Source of the DNA: Microcella humidisoli
GTDB lineage: Bacteria; Actinomycetota; Actinomycetes; Actinomycetales; Microbacteriaceae
Reading direction: 5' to 3'
Length of the DNA: 64,000 bases
Assembly (NCBI RefSeq): GCF_024362325.1
Contig: NZ_CP101497.1
Span: forward strand, 1 to 64,000
Shown: piece after piece, positions 1 to 7,350 of the stretch
How positions within the stretch are numbered: position 1 is the first letter of the stretch
Layout: every line of letters starts with the position of its first letter
Program-made: the position numbers and the translations under genes
Notes under the pieces: model-generated
Database searches by the model: none
What the model saw: the letters and a program-made list of their open reading frames with translations, nothing else
Told to the model about the DNA's origin: nothing

Positions 1-170
1 CCGACGCGGCGGAGATGGTGAACCAGATCGCACCATTCGGTCGGACCGCGCTGAACGATGCCAGCCCGGAAGTGCGTCGCGCCGTAGAGCGCACCCTTGG
101 CGAACTCATCAGCGAAACCCGCAGCTTCGAGCAGCACTCCTTGTTTGTGGAGCTCTCCGTCGCCCGATAA
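1..170 (+). CDS. C-terminal end of a probable SAM-dependent methyltransferase (partial)
   Basis: The window opens inside a reading frame that ends with TAA at 168-170; about 55 codons are visible and the start lies to the left. The visible tail (…PFGRTALNDASPEVRRAVE…, then a hydrophobic beta-strand-like end, LFVELSVAR) resembles the last helix and strand of class I SAM-dependent methyltransferases of the UbiE type. This is a resemblance only, because the SAM-binding motifs are outside the window. It is followed by about 100 bp without a gene and then by the convergent PHP phosphoesterase gene. Confidence 0.4.
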   Translation, partial: DAAEMVNQIAPFGRTALNDASPEVRRAVERTLGELISETRSFEQHSLFVELSVAR

Positions 171-274
171 GTGCGTTCAACCCGCCGTCTAGGGCGAAAA
201 CGGTCAGCGGTGCTTACCAGCTGGTGTTGCTCAAAGCACGGACAGTGCCACGAAAAGGGGTCTCGCCGCTGAGT

Positions 275-1129
275 TCAACGGGACCACAGGTCTTCAGGCC
301 GAGATCCCGGACCGAAGCCGAAGGACTCGGCCATCGCAATCGCGTTAGGAAAGTTCGCGGCGAGCGCGTCCGGTCCGTGGGCATCGCTACCGAAGGACAC
401 CGCGCGCCCGCCCTCCTCCGCCCACCACTGCGGAATCCACGCCTCCAGGCGCCGAGTGTTCATCTCCAACGCGCGCCCGGAGCGCGCGATCGCTCGCATC
501 GCCGCCCTAAAGCCTTCCTCGAACTGGCGGGGGTTGAAGGGCCCGGCGACGGCGATCGGCCACGAGCGCACGGCATAGTCGATGTGGGTGAACACCTCGA
601 ACGTGTCCGACTCCGCGACCATTCGCGGGATCTCCTCCAGATACGCCCACATGACCTCATCCGCTGGCCGGTAGCGGTACAACGTCGTTGGCTCCGTGCA
701 CTCGCCGTCTTCGAACGGGAGCATGTGGAGCGATCCGTTGACGCGGTCGATCGCGCCACTGGATAGCAATGAGGCAGCTCGCGCGTCCCACAGGTGCGGC
801 TGCCCGAACTCGACACCGGTGAGTATGCGAAGTTCAGGGTAGTCGTGACGGCACCGGTCAATCGCTTCGAGGTACCCGTCGGCATCGAAGGGCGGAAGTA
901 TCACGCGGCCGGTGGAATCCACGTACTTCTGCGCGTGCTCCCCGATGTCGCCTTCACCGACCCGCCAGTCGTCCGCGAAGTCAAGGTGCTCAGTGAACAC
1001 GATCGCCGGCAGTCCAATCCGAATCGCCCGTTCACAGGTTCGAGCCATCGAGCCTTGCGACGCCGGATCCGATGCGTAGTCCCACGACCACTCGCTGTGG
1101 ACGTGAGCGTCGGCCGTGAGCGTGGTCAT
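275..1129 (-). CDS. PHP-domain phosphoesterase, histidinol-phosphatase-like
   Basis: The 284-residue protein has the metal ligands of the PHP superfamily: an HxHS motif at residues 9-12, a TEH motif near residues 46-48 and an SDAHG motif near residue 250. The length fits HisJ-type histidinol phosphatases. No other histidine-biosynthesis gene is nearby, so the substrate is open; related PHP proteins act on other phosphate esters. The ATG start at 1129 overlaps the stop of the upstream acetyltransferase gene by four bases (ATGA), so the two are translationally coupled. The family call is firm; the histidinol-phosphatase role is inferred. Confidence 0.8.
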   Translation of the reverse strand: MTTLTADAHVHSEWSWDYASDPASQGSMARTCERAIRIGLPAIVFTEHLDFADDWRVGEGDIGEHAQKYVDSTGRVILPPFDADGYLEAIDRCRHDYPELRILTGVEFGQPHLWDARAASLLSSGAIDRVNGSLHMLPFEDGECTEPTTLYRYRPADEVMWAYLEEIPRMVAESDTFEVFTHIDYAVRSWPIAVAGPFNPRQFEEGFRAAMRAIARSGRALEMNTRRLEAWIPQWWAEEGGRAVSFGSDAHGPDALAANFPNAIAMAESFGFGPGSRPEDLWSR

Positions 1130-1641
1130 CGCACCATCCGTAGTTCAACGAGGTTCGGTTCCGATGGATCGATGAACTCCGTGCCATCGACCACGAACCC
1201 GTTGCGCTGGTAAAACGCGATCGCTCGATGATTGCCACGAAGGACCCAAAGTTGCGCCGGATGGTCGCCGAGTACCGCGTCGAGCATCAATTGACCGAGG
1301 CCGCTGCCGTGGGCACCTACCAGCATGTAGATCGAGAACAAGTGCAGCGATCGAACGGGTGGGAACCCATGCTCGGCGTCAGGTCCGCGCGCCTCGCCAG
1401 AGTTCGCGAAGCCCACCAGAACTCCAGCATGTTCCGCGACCACCATGCGCCCCGGACGCGGATCAATGGATAGGTAACTAGTCCAAAACTGCTCACGTTT
1501 GCGAAAAACTTCCTCAGAGAACTGACGAGCTTCGAGCACGCCCGAGTAGGTCTCCCGCCATGCGTCGACGTGCACCCGAGCAATTTTCTCGGCATCAGAA
1601 GCCACCGCGTCGCGCACCCGGTGGCTATTCACGCTACCCAT
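1126..1641 (-). CDS. GNAT family N-acetyltransferase
   Basis: A single-domain GNAT acetyltransferase of about 171 residues. The acetyl-CoA pyrophosphate-binding loop is visible as GAHGSGLGQLML about two thirds along, followed by the typical C-terminal strand with NHRAIAFYQRNGF. Acetyltransferases of this type modify amino groups of small molecules or protein N-termini; the substrate cannot be told. The ATG at 1641 was chosen; a GTG lies directly before it at 1644. The gene is first of a two-gene leftward operon with the PHP phosphoesterase, joined by an ATGA overlap. Confidence 0.85.
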   Translation of the reverse strand: MGSVNSHRVRDAVASDAEKIARVHVDAWRETYSGVLEARQFSEEVFRKREQFWTSYLSIDPRPGRMVVAEHAGVLVGFANSGEARGPDAEHGFPPVRSLHLFSIYMLVGAHGSGLGQLMLDAVLGDHPAQLWVLRGNHRAIAFYQRNGFVVDGTEFIDPSEPNLVELRMVR

Positions 1642-1827
1642 CACACGAGGCTACTGGGCGTGTTTGCTGCGGGATCGGATATCTGTCCCGCTGGGCGTGT
1701 GGCGTCGTGTCATGCCGGTTCTCCCATCTGGGCGAGCTGGGTTGCACCCGTCAGCTCCTCGACGTAGTTGTTCCTGCCATCACAAAGACCACATCGGCCT
1801 GTTTGCCTGTGTCGCTAGCATTCTGGA

Positions 1828-2577
1828 GTGACCCGTCGAAAATCGGCACTACTTACCGGTGCGGGGCGAGCGTCGAGCATCGCCCATGGAATCGCGAAGA
1901 CGCTCGCCGACGACGGTTGGAATCTTGCTCTCACCACCTGGTCGCCGTATGACCTCGGAGCGGACTTCGGTGGCGGCGCGAGCGACGTCGACGAGCTCGA
2001 AGCGAGCCTGACTAGAGCGGGCGCACTCGTCGTGCGCATTGAAGCGGACCTCAGCGACCCGGCGGCACCGGCGGAAGTTGTTGCCCGCGCCGCCCGAGCC
2101 CTCGACGGTCTAGACGCCCTCGTCCTCTCCCACTCCCACAGCGTGGACTCATCAATCCTCGATACCAGTCTGGAAAGCTTTGATAGACACTTCGCCGTCA
2201 ACTCTCGCGCAGCATGGTTGCTCATCAAAGCTTTCGCAGAACTCGGGCAAGAGTGGGGGCGCATTGTCGCTCTCACAAGCGATGCCGTGGTTCACAACGT
2301 TCCCTACGGCGCGAGCAAAGGTGCTTTGGACCGCATTATTCTCGCGGCTGCCGGAGAGCTCGGTTCACAGGGAATCACTGCCAATCTCATCAATCCGGGC
2401 CCGATCGACACGGGCTGGATGACAGACGACATCCGTGCTGCCTTGACGGATCGGCAGCCCACGGGCCGCCTTGGCAGCCCGGCCGACACCGCCAACCTCG
2501 TCCGATTCCTGCTCTCCGACGAAGGCGGCTGGGTGACAGGGCAACTGCTAAAGAGCGATGGCGGCTTCTCAATTTGA
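1828..2577 (+). CDS. SDR family oxidoreductase
   Basis: The 249-residue protein is a classical short-chain dehydrogenase/reductase. It has an N-terminal TGAGRASSIA nucleotide-binding loop (residues 10-19), Ser151, Tyr160 and Lys164 as the catalytic set (YGASK), and the NPGPIDTGWM stretch that follows the active site. The ending WVTGQLLKSDGGFSI is typical of 3-oxoacyl reductase-like members. It probably reduces a ketone or oxidises an alcohol with NAD(P)H; substrate unknown. The start is GTG at 1828. It stands alone between convergent and divergent neighbours. Confidence 0.88.
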   Translation: MTRRKSALLTGAGRASSIAHGIAKTLADDGWNLALTTWSPYDLGADFGGGASDVDELEASLTRAGALVVRIEADLSDPAAPAEVVARAARALDGLDALVLSHSHSVDSSILDTSLESFDRHFAVNSRAAWLLIKAFAELGQEWGRIVALTSDAVVHNVPYGASKGALDRIILAAAGELGSQGITANLINPGPIDTGWMTDDIRAALTDRQPTGRLGSPADTANLVRFLLSDEGGWVTGQLLKSDGGFSI

Positions 2578-2761
2578 CTGCGACGACCCTGCGAGAGAGT
2601 AGTAGGTTCGCGGAACCCCGGGCTCGAGCGCACGTCACACGCTGGAAGGCTCTGGCCTTGCAAGGGCGAGCACGCGCATCGTTGTGTCTGGTTCCTCACT
2701 GGTTCGATCACTGCCCTCGCAACGCCTTTGTTCGAGAACTTGGGCCGCGGAGCACGACCAC

Positions 2762-3304
2762 TCAGGGTTGAGTGTTCAACTGAAGGATCAGCGCCTTCTC
2801 GTTCTCGGTCAGATCAGACAGTGCGAGCACGTCTTGTAGCACCCCCGACTTCCCGGCGATATAGGTCGTGATGTCCATATCGGGGACGCGGGACAACGCT
2901 GTTTTCACCGCGCCGTACCTGTCGCGCAGATCGGATCGCTGGCGGAGCACTTCCCGGACTGCCAAGTGGTTCCGGAGATGCAGTGTTCCCTCCACGCAGA
3001 TATAGACGTTTCGACGCGGTTGGCTGTCGGGCGCATCCATTGCTTCTCGATCTGTAATGCCCAGGTCGCCACGGTGCACGTAGCCGGCTTGAGCGAGTGC
3101 TGCGATCGCCAGGCCAACGTGTTGCCGCTCCACGACGATATCGATGTCGAGGACGGGCTTTGCCGCTAGCCCGGGTACAGCTGTGGAGCCCACGTGTTCG
3201 ATCGACAAAAAGGGAACCGCTTCGAGGGCTCGTTGCAGTTCGTTTGCAACGGCCCCGAACTGGGCGGGCCAATCCACGGAGTAGGGCACGACGTCAACCG
3301 ACAC
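2762..3304 (-). CDS. GrpB/UPF0157 family nucleotidyltransferase-fold protein
   Basis: The protein matches the GrpB (UPF0157) family: an N-terminal VVPYSVDWPAQF segment, then EHVGSTAVPGLAAKPVLDID. The GS…DxD arrangement is the nucleotidyltransferase-fold signature. Members are often fused to dephospho-CoA kinase in actinobacteria, but this one stands alone; no activity is established. GTG at 3304 gives a family-typical start; an upstream TTG at 3322 would add six residues. The 286 bp to its right hold no gene that I can support. Confidence 0.82.
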   Translation of the reverse strand: MSVDVVPYSVDWPAQFGAVANELQRALEAVPFLSIEHVGSTAVPGLAAKPVLDIDIVVERQHVGLAIAALAQAGYVHRGDLGITDREAMDAPDSQPRRNVYICVEGTLHLRNHLAVREVLRQRSDLRDRYGAVKTALSRVPDMDITTYIAGKSGVLQDVLALSDLTENEKALILQLNTQP

Positions 3305-3608
3305 GGCGGAATTGTTGCACAACGAGGGTCAGTCAGCGTGGACAGACGAGCTCAAATGCTCGCCAGATGCTTTGAAGGGTAGTGACGACGCACTGCATCC
3401 CGAGAACGACGCCGCCGGTCAAGCCTCTGCCCTCGGTGGCACTTGGGGAGGTGCGGGTCGTGGGGTGGATGGCCGTGATGGGGCGCGGCGCATGATCGCC
3501 GCAACGATACGGATCACAAGGGATTCACGATCATCCAGCGCTTCGCATGGCTGTGAGCATTGTGGCCCCAAATTGGGGCAGCCTTCGAGAATTGAGGGTG
3601 GCTAAGCT

Positions 3609-4421
3609 GTGCCCATGCCCGGCGTGCTGGAACTGCGTTTAGGCGTCACGCGAGGCGCGTTGGCACCTCGCGCCTACACGTCTGCCGTCAACGAGATCAC
3701 CCTGAGTCTGGAAGAGCTCGATCGTGTCGTGGAGCCGGACCCGAAGTCTCGAGTCGCTTGGTTCGTTGAGCGGACCGATTGGTACGAAAGCGGACCGACG
3801 ATCCAGCTAAGGCCTGATTTGCAGGGAGCGCATCGCTCCACGGAAGACCTTTACCGTCCGGGTCGCGCGTTACTCGCCGGGATCACGAGCCTGCATACCT
3901 CACCGAAGATCCCCGACGACTTCAGCGAGCGCACCGTCAAGCGAATGGCGGAGGTTGGTGCGCTGACACATCGACATGCTTCCGGCATTCAGACGATCGA
4001 GGTCGCCGAACTCGACCACGACAACACTTCTACTCGAATCGATGAGCGTGTTGACAACAACGCCAAACTTGCCGTCGCGCAAGCGTCCCTGGCGTATGGC
4101 TCCGTTGTGGGCAAACTCGACGTGATCAGTGCCCGCACCGCCAGGACGCGTATCGGGCTTGTGACGGGCTACGGGCCACCGGTCACATGCATGGTCGACA
4201 AGATTGACCCCGAGGTTTACTTGCATCTGTTCAACAGCAAAGTTCTCGTCGCAGGAATTCTGAAGCGGAACGTCAGTGGGCAGATCATCCGCATAGAGGC
4301 GGATTCGCTCGAACTGCAACAGCTGCCGAGCAGCGTTGACGTAGAGGCCCTTCGAGGTGCGCTCCCGAATCCGTCGGGCATGAGCGTTGCGGAGTACTTG
4401 GAGTGGCAACGTGGCCGTTGA
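3609..4421 (+). CDS. Hypothetical protein coupled to a PIN toxin; possible antitoxin or partner
   Basis: I do not recognise this family. It encodes about 270 residues (GTG at 3609, or ATG at 3615), with mixed alpha/beta composition and no membrane segment or signal peptide. Its last 11 bases overlap the start of the PIN-domain gene, so the two are probably co-translated. Position and coupling suggest an antitoxin or a protein whose activity the nuclease accompanies, but it is far longer than usual VapB antitoxins (70-100 residues) and has no obvious DNA-binding motif. Confidence 0.6.
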   Translation: MPMPGVLELRLGVTRGALAPRAYTSAVNEITLSLEELDRVVEPDPKSRVAWFVERTDWYESGPTIQLRPDLQGAHRSTEDLYRPGRALLAGITSLHTSPKIPDDFSERTVKRMAEVGALTHRHASGIQTIEVAELDHDNTSTRIDERVDNNAKLAVAQASLAYGSVVGKLDVISARTARTRIGLVTGYGPPVTCMVDKIDPEVYLHLFNSKVLVAGILKRNVSGQIIRIEADSLELQQLPSSVDVEALRGALPNPSGMSVAEYLEWQRGR

Positions 4422-4893
4422 TAACACTCCGCGCGTATACGCCGATGCCGACGTTTTCCTGCACGTGTTGCTCAACCAGGAGCATGCTGACATTTGCGCC
4501 GCTGTCCTCGAGGCGGCCAAGCGTAAGGACATCCGCCTCGTGGCTTCGCGGCTTCTGATGGTCGAAGTAGGCGGTCACGGGTACCTCGCCGACAGTTCTG
4601 AACGCCCGGGCATTGAACGAGCCAACGCGCTGATAGCGGACTACCTCGACCTTGTCGACACCGAGTGGGTCGAACTTGATCTCATAACGGCTCGTGAAGC
4701 GCAGCAGCTCGCCTGGGACTACAAACTCCGATCAAGCGACGCAGTTCATCTAGCAACCGCACTGCGACGAAACGTGAACTACTTCATGTCTTACGACGAG
4801 AAGTTCCCTTTCGGTACCACCATCGGCCGAACGACAGTGCTTCGGCCCGCGGTCGTATGGCAGCCCACACTCGAAGATGGGCTGGTCGCGTAG
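4411..4893 (+). CDS. PIN-domain protein, VapC-like ribonuclease toxin
   Basis: A small protein of about 160 residues with the acidic residues of the PIN nuclease fold in order: YADAD near residue 12, an E in LLMVEVGG, SSDAVHLATAL in the middle, and MSYDEKF near the end. VapC-type PIN toxins are Mg2+-dependent RNases that cut tRNA or rRNA. The start chosen is GTG at 4411, preceded by GGAG at a good distance; an in-frame TTG at 4387 is less likely. It overlaps the preceding unknown gene by 11 bp, forming an unusual toxin-partner pair. Confidence 0.75.
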   Translation: MAVDNTPRVYADADVFLHVLLNQEHADICAAVLEAAKRKDIRLVASRLLMVEVGGHGYLADSSERPGIERANALIADYLDLVDTEWVELDLITAREAQQLAWDYKLRSSDAVHLATALRRNVNYFMSYDEKFPFGTTIGRTTVLRPAVVWQPTLEDGLVA

Positions 4894-5172
4894 CGCGTAG
4901 CGTATGGGGGCATCATCGGCCGACGATGCCGATTTGACGGTCCGGTGTCGATGGGCGAACTCGAGTACGGGGCGACTTGACTTCGCAGCCACCCTCTGCG
5001 GCTTCGCGAGGGTGAGGTGTGTGGTCGAAGTCCGGCAGCCTCCCTGCGGTCGCGGCGGCGGCCTGGTCGGGTTCACGCGCGTAATTGGCCTCGTCCTGCT
5101 GTAGCGGGCGTGGAATGAAGAGAACCTCAGTGGGCATCGCGGTCAACAAACCTGACGCGCCATACTCGACTA
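4894..5172. other. Gene-free interval between PIN toxin and P-loop kinase
   Basis: About 280 bp with no open frame of good coding character on either strand and no clear hairpin terminator. The following gene has only a weak ribosome-binding site, so any promoter for it should lie here; I cannot place it. Confidence 0.5.
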
Positions 5173-5724
5173 ATGGCAAGCAAGTCTCTGGCTGAGTTGG
5201 GGCCGGTATGTATCGTGATCACGGGCATGCCTGGCGCCGGTAAGTCGACGGTCGCCGAACTTGTTGCCATGGGCCTGCCGAGGTCGATGATGCTCAGCGG
5301 TGACGCTGTTGCGGCCATGATCGTGGGTGGTCGAGTGTGGGCGCTCGGCTCGCCTCGTCACGAAGCTTTGGCCCAAATCGAGTTGATCAACAGGAACTTG
5401 GCAGCGCTCGCCAGGAACGCGACCGAGGCGGGATTCACGGCTGTAATTGAGACTGTGCTTCCGGATCGCGCCGAGTTTGACGCCCTTACCTCATCGCTGG
5501 CCTGTGACGTCCTGCTGATTGTTCTCTCGCCTGGAATCGAAGTTTGTCGAGCCAGGAACGCCACTCGCGCGAACGATCAACGGTGGGAGTTCGATGGCTA
5601 TGAAGCACTCGAAGCGGAGATGCTCGATAACTTTCGCGACTCCGCATGGTGGTTTGACACGGCACAACTTGGCCCCTCGGAGACGGCCGAGCGAATCATC
5701 AGCGAAGCACACACCCGACTTTGA
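5173..5724 (+). CDS. P-loop NTPase, small-molecule kinase-like (AAA_33 type)
   Basis: The 183-residue protein begins with a P-loop, GMPGAGKST at residues 18-26, followed by LSGD as in shikimate-kinase and chloramphenicol-phosphotransferase-like kinases. It has VIETVLPDRAEF and a later CRARNATR segment carrying arginines that fit a lid. It probably phosphorylates a small molecule with ATP; a zeta-toxin-like role is possible but no antitoxin gene is adjacent. The ribosome-binding site upstream of ATG 5173 is weak. Confidence 0.7.
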   Translation: MASKSLAELGPVCIVITGMPGAGKSTVAELVAMGLPRSMMLSGDAVAAMIVGGRVWALGSPRHEALAQIELINRNLAALARNATEAGFTAVIETVLPDRAEFDALTSSLACDVLLIVLSPGIEVCRARNATRANDQRWEFDGYEALEAEMLDNFRDSAWWFDTAQLGPSETAERIISEAHTRL

Positions 5725-5867
5725 TCGGGTCGGTGGGGTCGAATTTTCACGGACGGGTCGAGCGCGCCTGCCTGGCAGTGCGCGGCGACACAACTTCCAG
5801 GTCCAAGTTCAGGCTCGACAGACAGATCGGCTACTCAGGCTTCCCCTCGTCAGGACCAGTTTGAGCG

Positions 5868-6479
5868 TTACCTCCCTGTACTCGAAGCCCCCGAATTGTC
5901 TGCCCTCGGGGAGCGACCTTGCGCCATTCGTTGACTCGATCGCTGCATGGAGAGACGCACCGACTCGTGGTTGCGCTCGAATCGAATTGCGTCCGAGCGT
6001 GAGATGCCGACCTGCTCGGCGGCGTTTTCTGCGTCGATCTCACCGCCGAGGAACGTGAACTGCCAACCATCCGCCTCGCGAGCTCGAACGATCTGGCGAA
6101 TCGCACTCGCGGTGTACTCGGAGCTGGAAGTATCCTGCCCGTCAGTGACGATCACGACCTGAACGACAGCCGGCCGCGCATGCTCAGGCTGCGACTGAAG
6201 ATGCCGATGGAAGTCAAATAGTGCTGCGCCGAGGGTATCGAACAGCGCGGTGCCTCCTCGCGGCTCAAGCTTGAGCTGCACCTGCGCCGGATCTGCCAGA
6301 TGATGTGTGCGCTTTGCTTCATGGTCAAACAGCACCACGTCTACAGTGCTCAGCCCGGGAAGGTGTGCTTGTTCCCTCAGTAGCTTCGAGACTGCGTCAC
6401 TCATCGCTTCAGCGATCGGTGCCATGGACCCGGATCGATCGATCACGAGAAGAAGGGCTGTGTATTTCTGGTCGCTCAA
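5868..6479 (-). CDS. VWA domain-containing protein (first of two paralogues)
   Basis: The protein is essentially one von Willebrand factor A domain. The MIDAS motif DRSGSM occurs near the N-terminus, a threonine lies in GGTALFDTL, and VIVTDGQDTSS supplies the later aspartate. It is a soluble cytoplasmic-type VWA similar to TerY/YfbK-like proteins. A close paralogue lies at 43457-44143 (both begin YTALLL(V/I)IDRSGSM). Alignment with it favours the TTG start at 6479, which has AGG seven bases upstream, over the ATG at 6497. Here it stands alone next to the mobile element. Function unknown; VWA domains usually mediate metal-dependent protein contacts. Confidence 0.75.
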   Translation of the reverse strand: MSDQKYTALLLVIDRSGSMAPIAEAMSDAVSKLLREQAHLPGLSTVDVVLFDHEAKRTHHLADPAQVQLKLEPRGGTALFDTLGAALFDFHRHLQSQPEHARPAVVQVVIVTDGQDTSSSEYTASAIRQIVRAREADGWQFTFLGGEIDAENAAEQVGISRSDAIRFERNHESVRLSMQRSSQRMAQGRSPRADNSGASSTGR

Positions 6480-6497
6480 AACTAGACCTCGCTTCAA

Positions 6498-7246
6498 TGG
6501 TTAAGGGGTCAATTTTAACAGCGACACCTGTCTTTCGTACATTGGCCACCTGATTCGGACTTTGACCTCTAGGACCACTTGACGGCTGAGAGCCCATTTC
6601 TGTACATGGAAAAAGACCCCCAAATGTTTCCATGTCCCGATAGATGCCGGCCGGAATTTCACGATCGACTGTCTGGCCTCGTAGTGCTGCTCAGGGGGTC
6701 CAAAAATCGAATCACTTTTCGGAGCTCAACGTGTCCCCTGGAAACCCGCGGGCTTGCTGGGTTTGCATTATGGGGCGGACTGTCAGACGTCAGTCTCTGT
6801 TCGAATAGTGGTCTTGACTGGGTGGAATGATGGTTGCGTGGGGGTCCTTCTTCGTCTTGAGAATTTGCCCGACTAAGCGCGCTATTCCTTCGATCCGGCC
6901 AGAGAGCTAGCAAGCGTAGCCACATCGTTTCGATTCATCCGACTGGCTTACAGCTCGCATTCTTTTTGGCTGCGCCGGGCTTCATGCACTGGGAACCTTC
7001 CCCAGTTTCGGGGCTATTTATCTCAGCACAACCCTTAGTTTTCCCGTCTCTTATGAGACTATAAGTTATTGGGGAATTGGGATTGAGCTTGAGATTCCGC
7101 GTAGTTATGCGGGTTTTCGGCCCATCTAAACCCCACTTTTCGTTCAAGCCCAATTGGGGTTGAGATTCGTTGGGGTTGAGGCCGTCAAACATGGACAAAA
7201 CCAATAATATGCTACAAAGAGAGCACTTCTCAGTAATATGTCATAA
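6498..7246. other. Long AT-richer non-coding interval; probable left flank of mobile element
   Basis: About 750 bp without a supportable gene. Base composition falls towards the right. It holds a small hairpin (GTCTC / GAGAC, 7046-7059) and the iteron-like repeats described separately. The left attachment site of the element should lie here or a little further left, but I could not identify it: large serine recombinases share only a two-base core between their att sites, so no long duplication is expected. Confidence 0.5.
7077..7180. repeat. Iteron-like direct repeats TTGGGGTTGAG upstream of rep
   Basis: Two exact copies of TTGGGGTTGAG lie at 7154-7164 and 7170-7180 (16-bp period), with a third copy differing at one base (TTGGGATTGAG) at 7077-7087. 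The first exact copy sits inside an imperfect palindrome centred near 7153 (TCAAGCCCAA/TTGGGGTTGA). The set lies about 170-270 bp upstream of the replication gene, the place expected for Rep-binding iterons or for operator sites. Confidence 0.45.
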
Positions 7247-7275
7247 TTGACTTCAGATGACCTTGCAATCATTAT
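7247..7275 (+). promoter_or_regulatory. Candidate promoter for the rep gene
   Basis: TTGACT at 7247-7252 and CATTAT at 7270-7275 are separated by 17 bp, a fair match to sigma-70-type -35 and -10 elements. Transcription would begin near 7282 and give a leader of about 70 nt. The upstream inverted-repeat arm at 7258-7268 lies exactly in the spacer, so a protein bound there would block the promoter. Confidence 0.35.
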
Positions 7276-7331
7276 TGATTATCAAAAGTTCCCCTCTGAA
7301 CGTGGCTTGCAAGGTCACACGTTCAGGGGGG
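7258..7331 (+). promoter_or_regulatory. Interleaved inverted repeats in the rep leader (operator pair or RNA pseudoknot)
   Basis: Two inverted repeats are interleaved. Arm A, TGACCTTGCAA (7258-7268), is repeated inverted as TTGCAAGGTCA (7307-7317), an exact 11-bp match. Arm B (7291-7304) pairs with 7318-7331 over 14 bp with one G-U. Arm A' fills almost the whole 13-nt loop of the B hairpin. In RNA this is the topology of a pseudoknot in which the hairpin loop pairs with an upstream strand. In DNA it is a pair of operator half-sites. A smaller palindrome, TTGAT-T-ATCAA, lies at 7275-7285. The rep Shine-Dalgarno (7341-7344) follows ten bases after the hairpin. Confidence 0.6.
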
Positions 7332-7350
7332 TTACTCGTTGGAGAAACAA

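Noticed and set aside
6498..6530. Possible left attachment site (TTAAGGGGTCAAT resembling the lepA junction)
   Set aside because: Similarity is limited to about eight bases around a G-run; too short to separate from chance.
6935..7204. Leftward 89-codon open frame before rep
   Set aside because: It overlaps the iteron-like repeats, has no ribosome-binding site and its composition is not coding-like.
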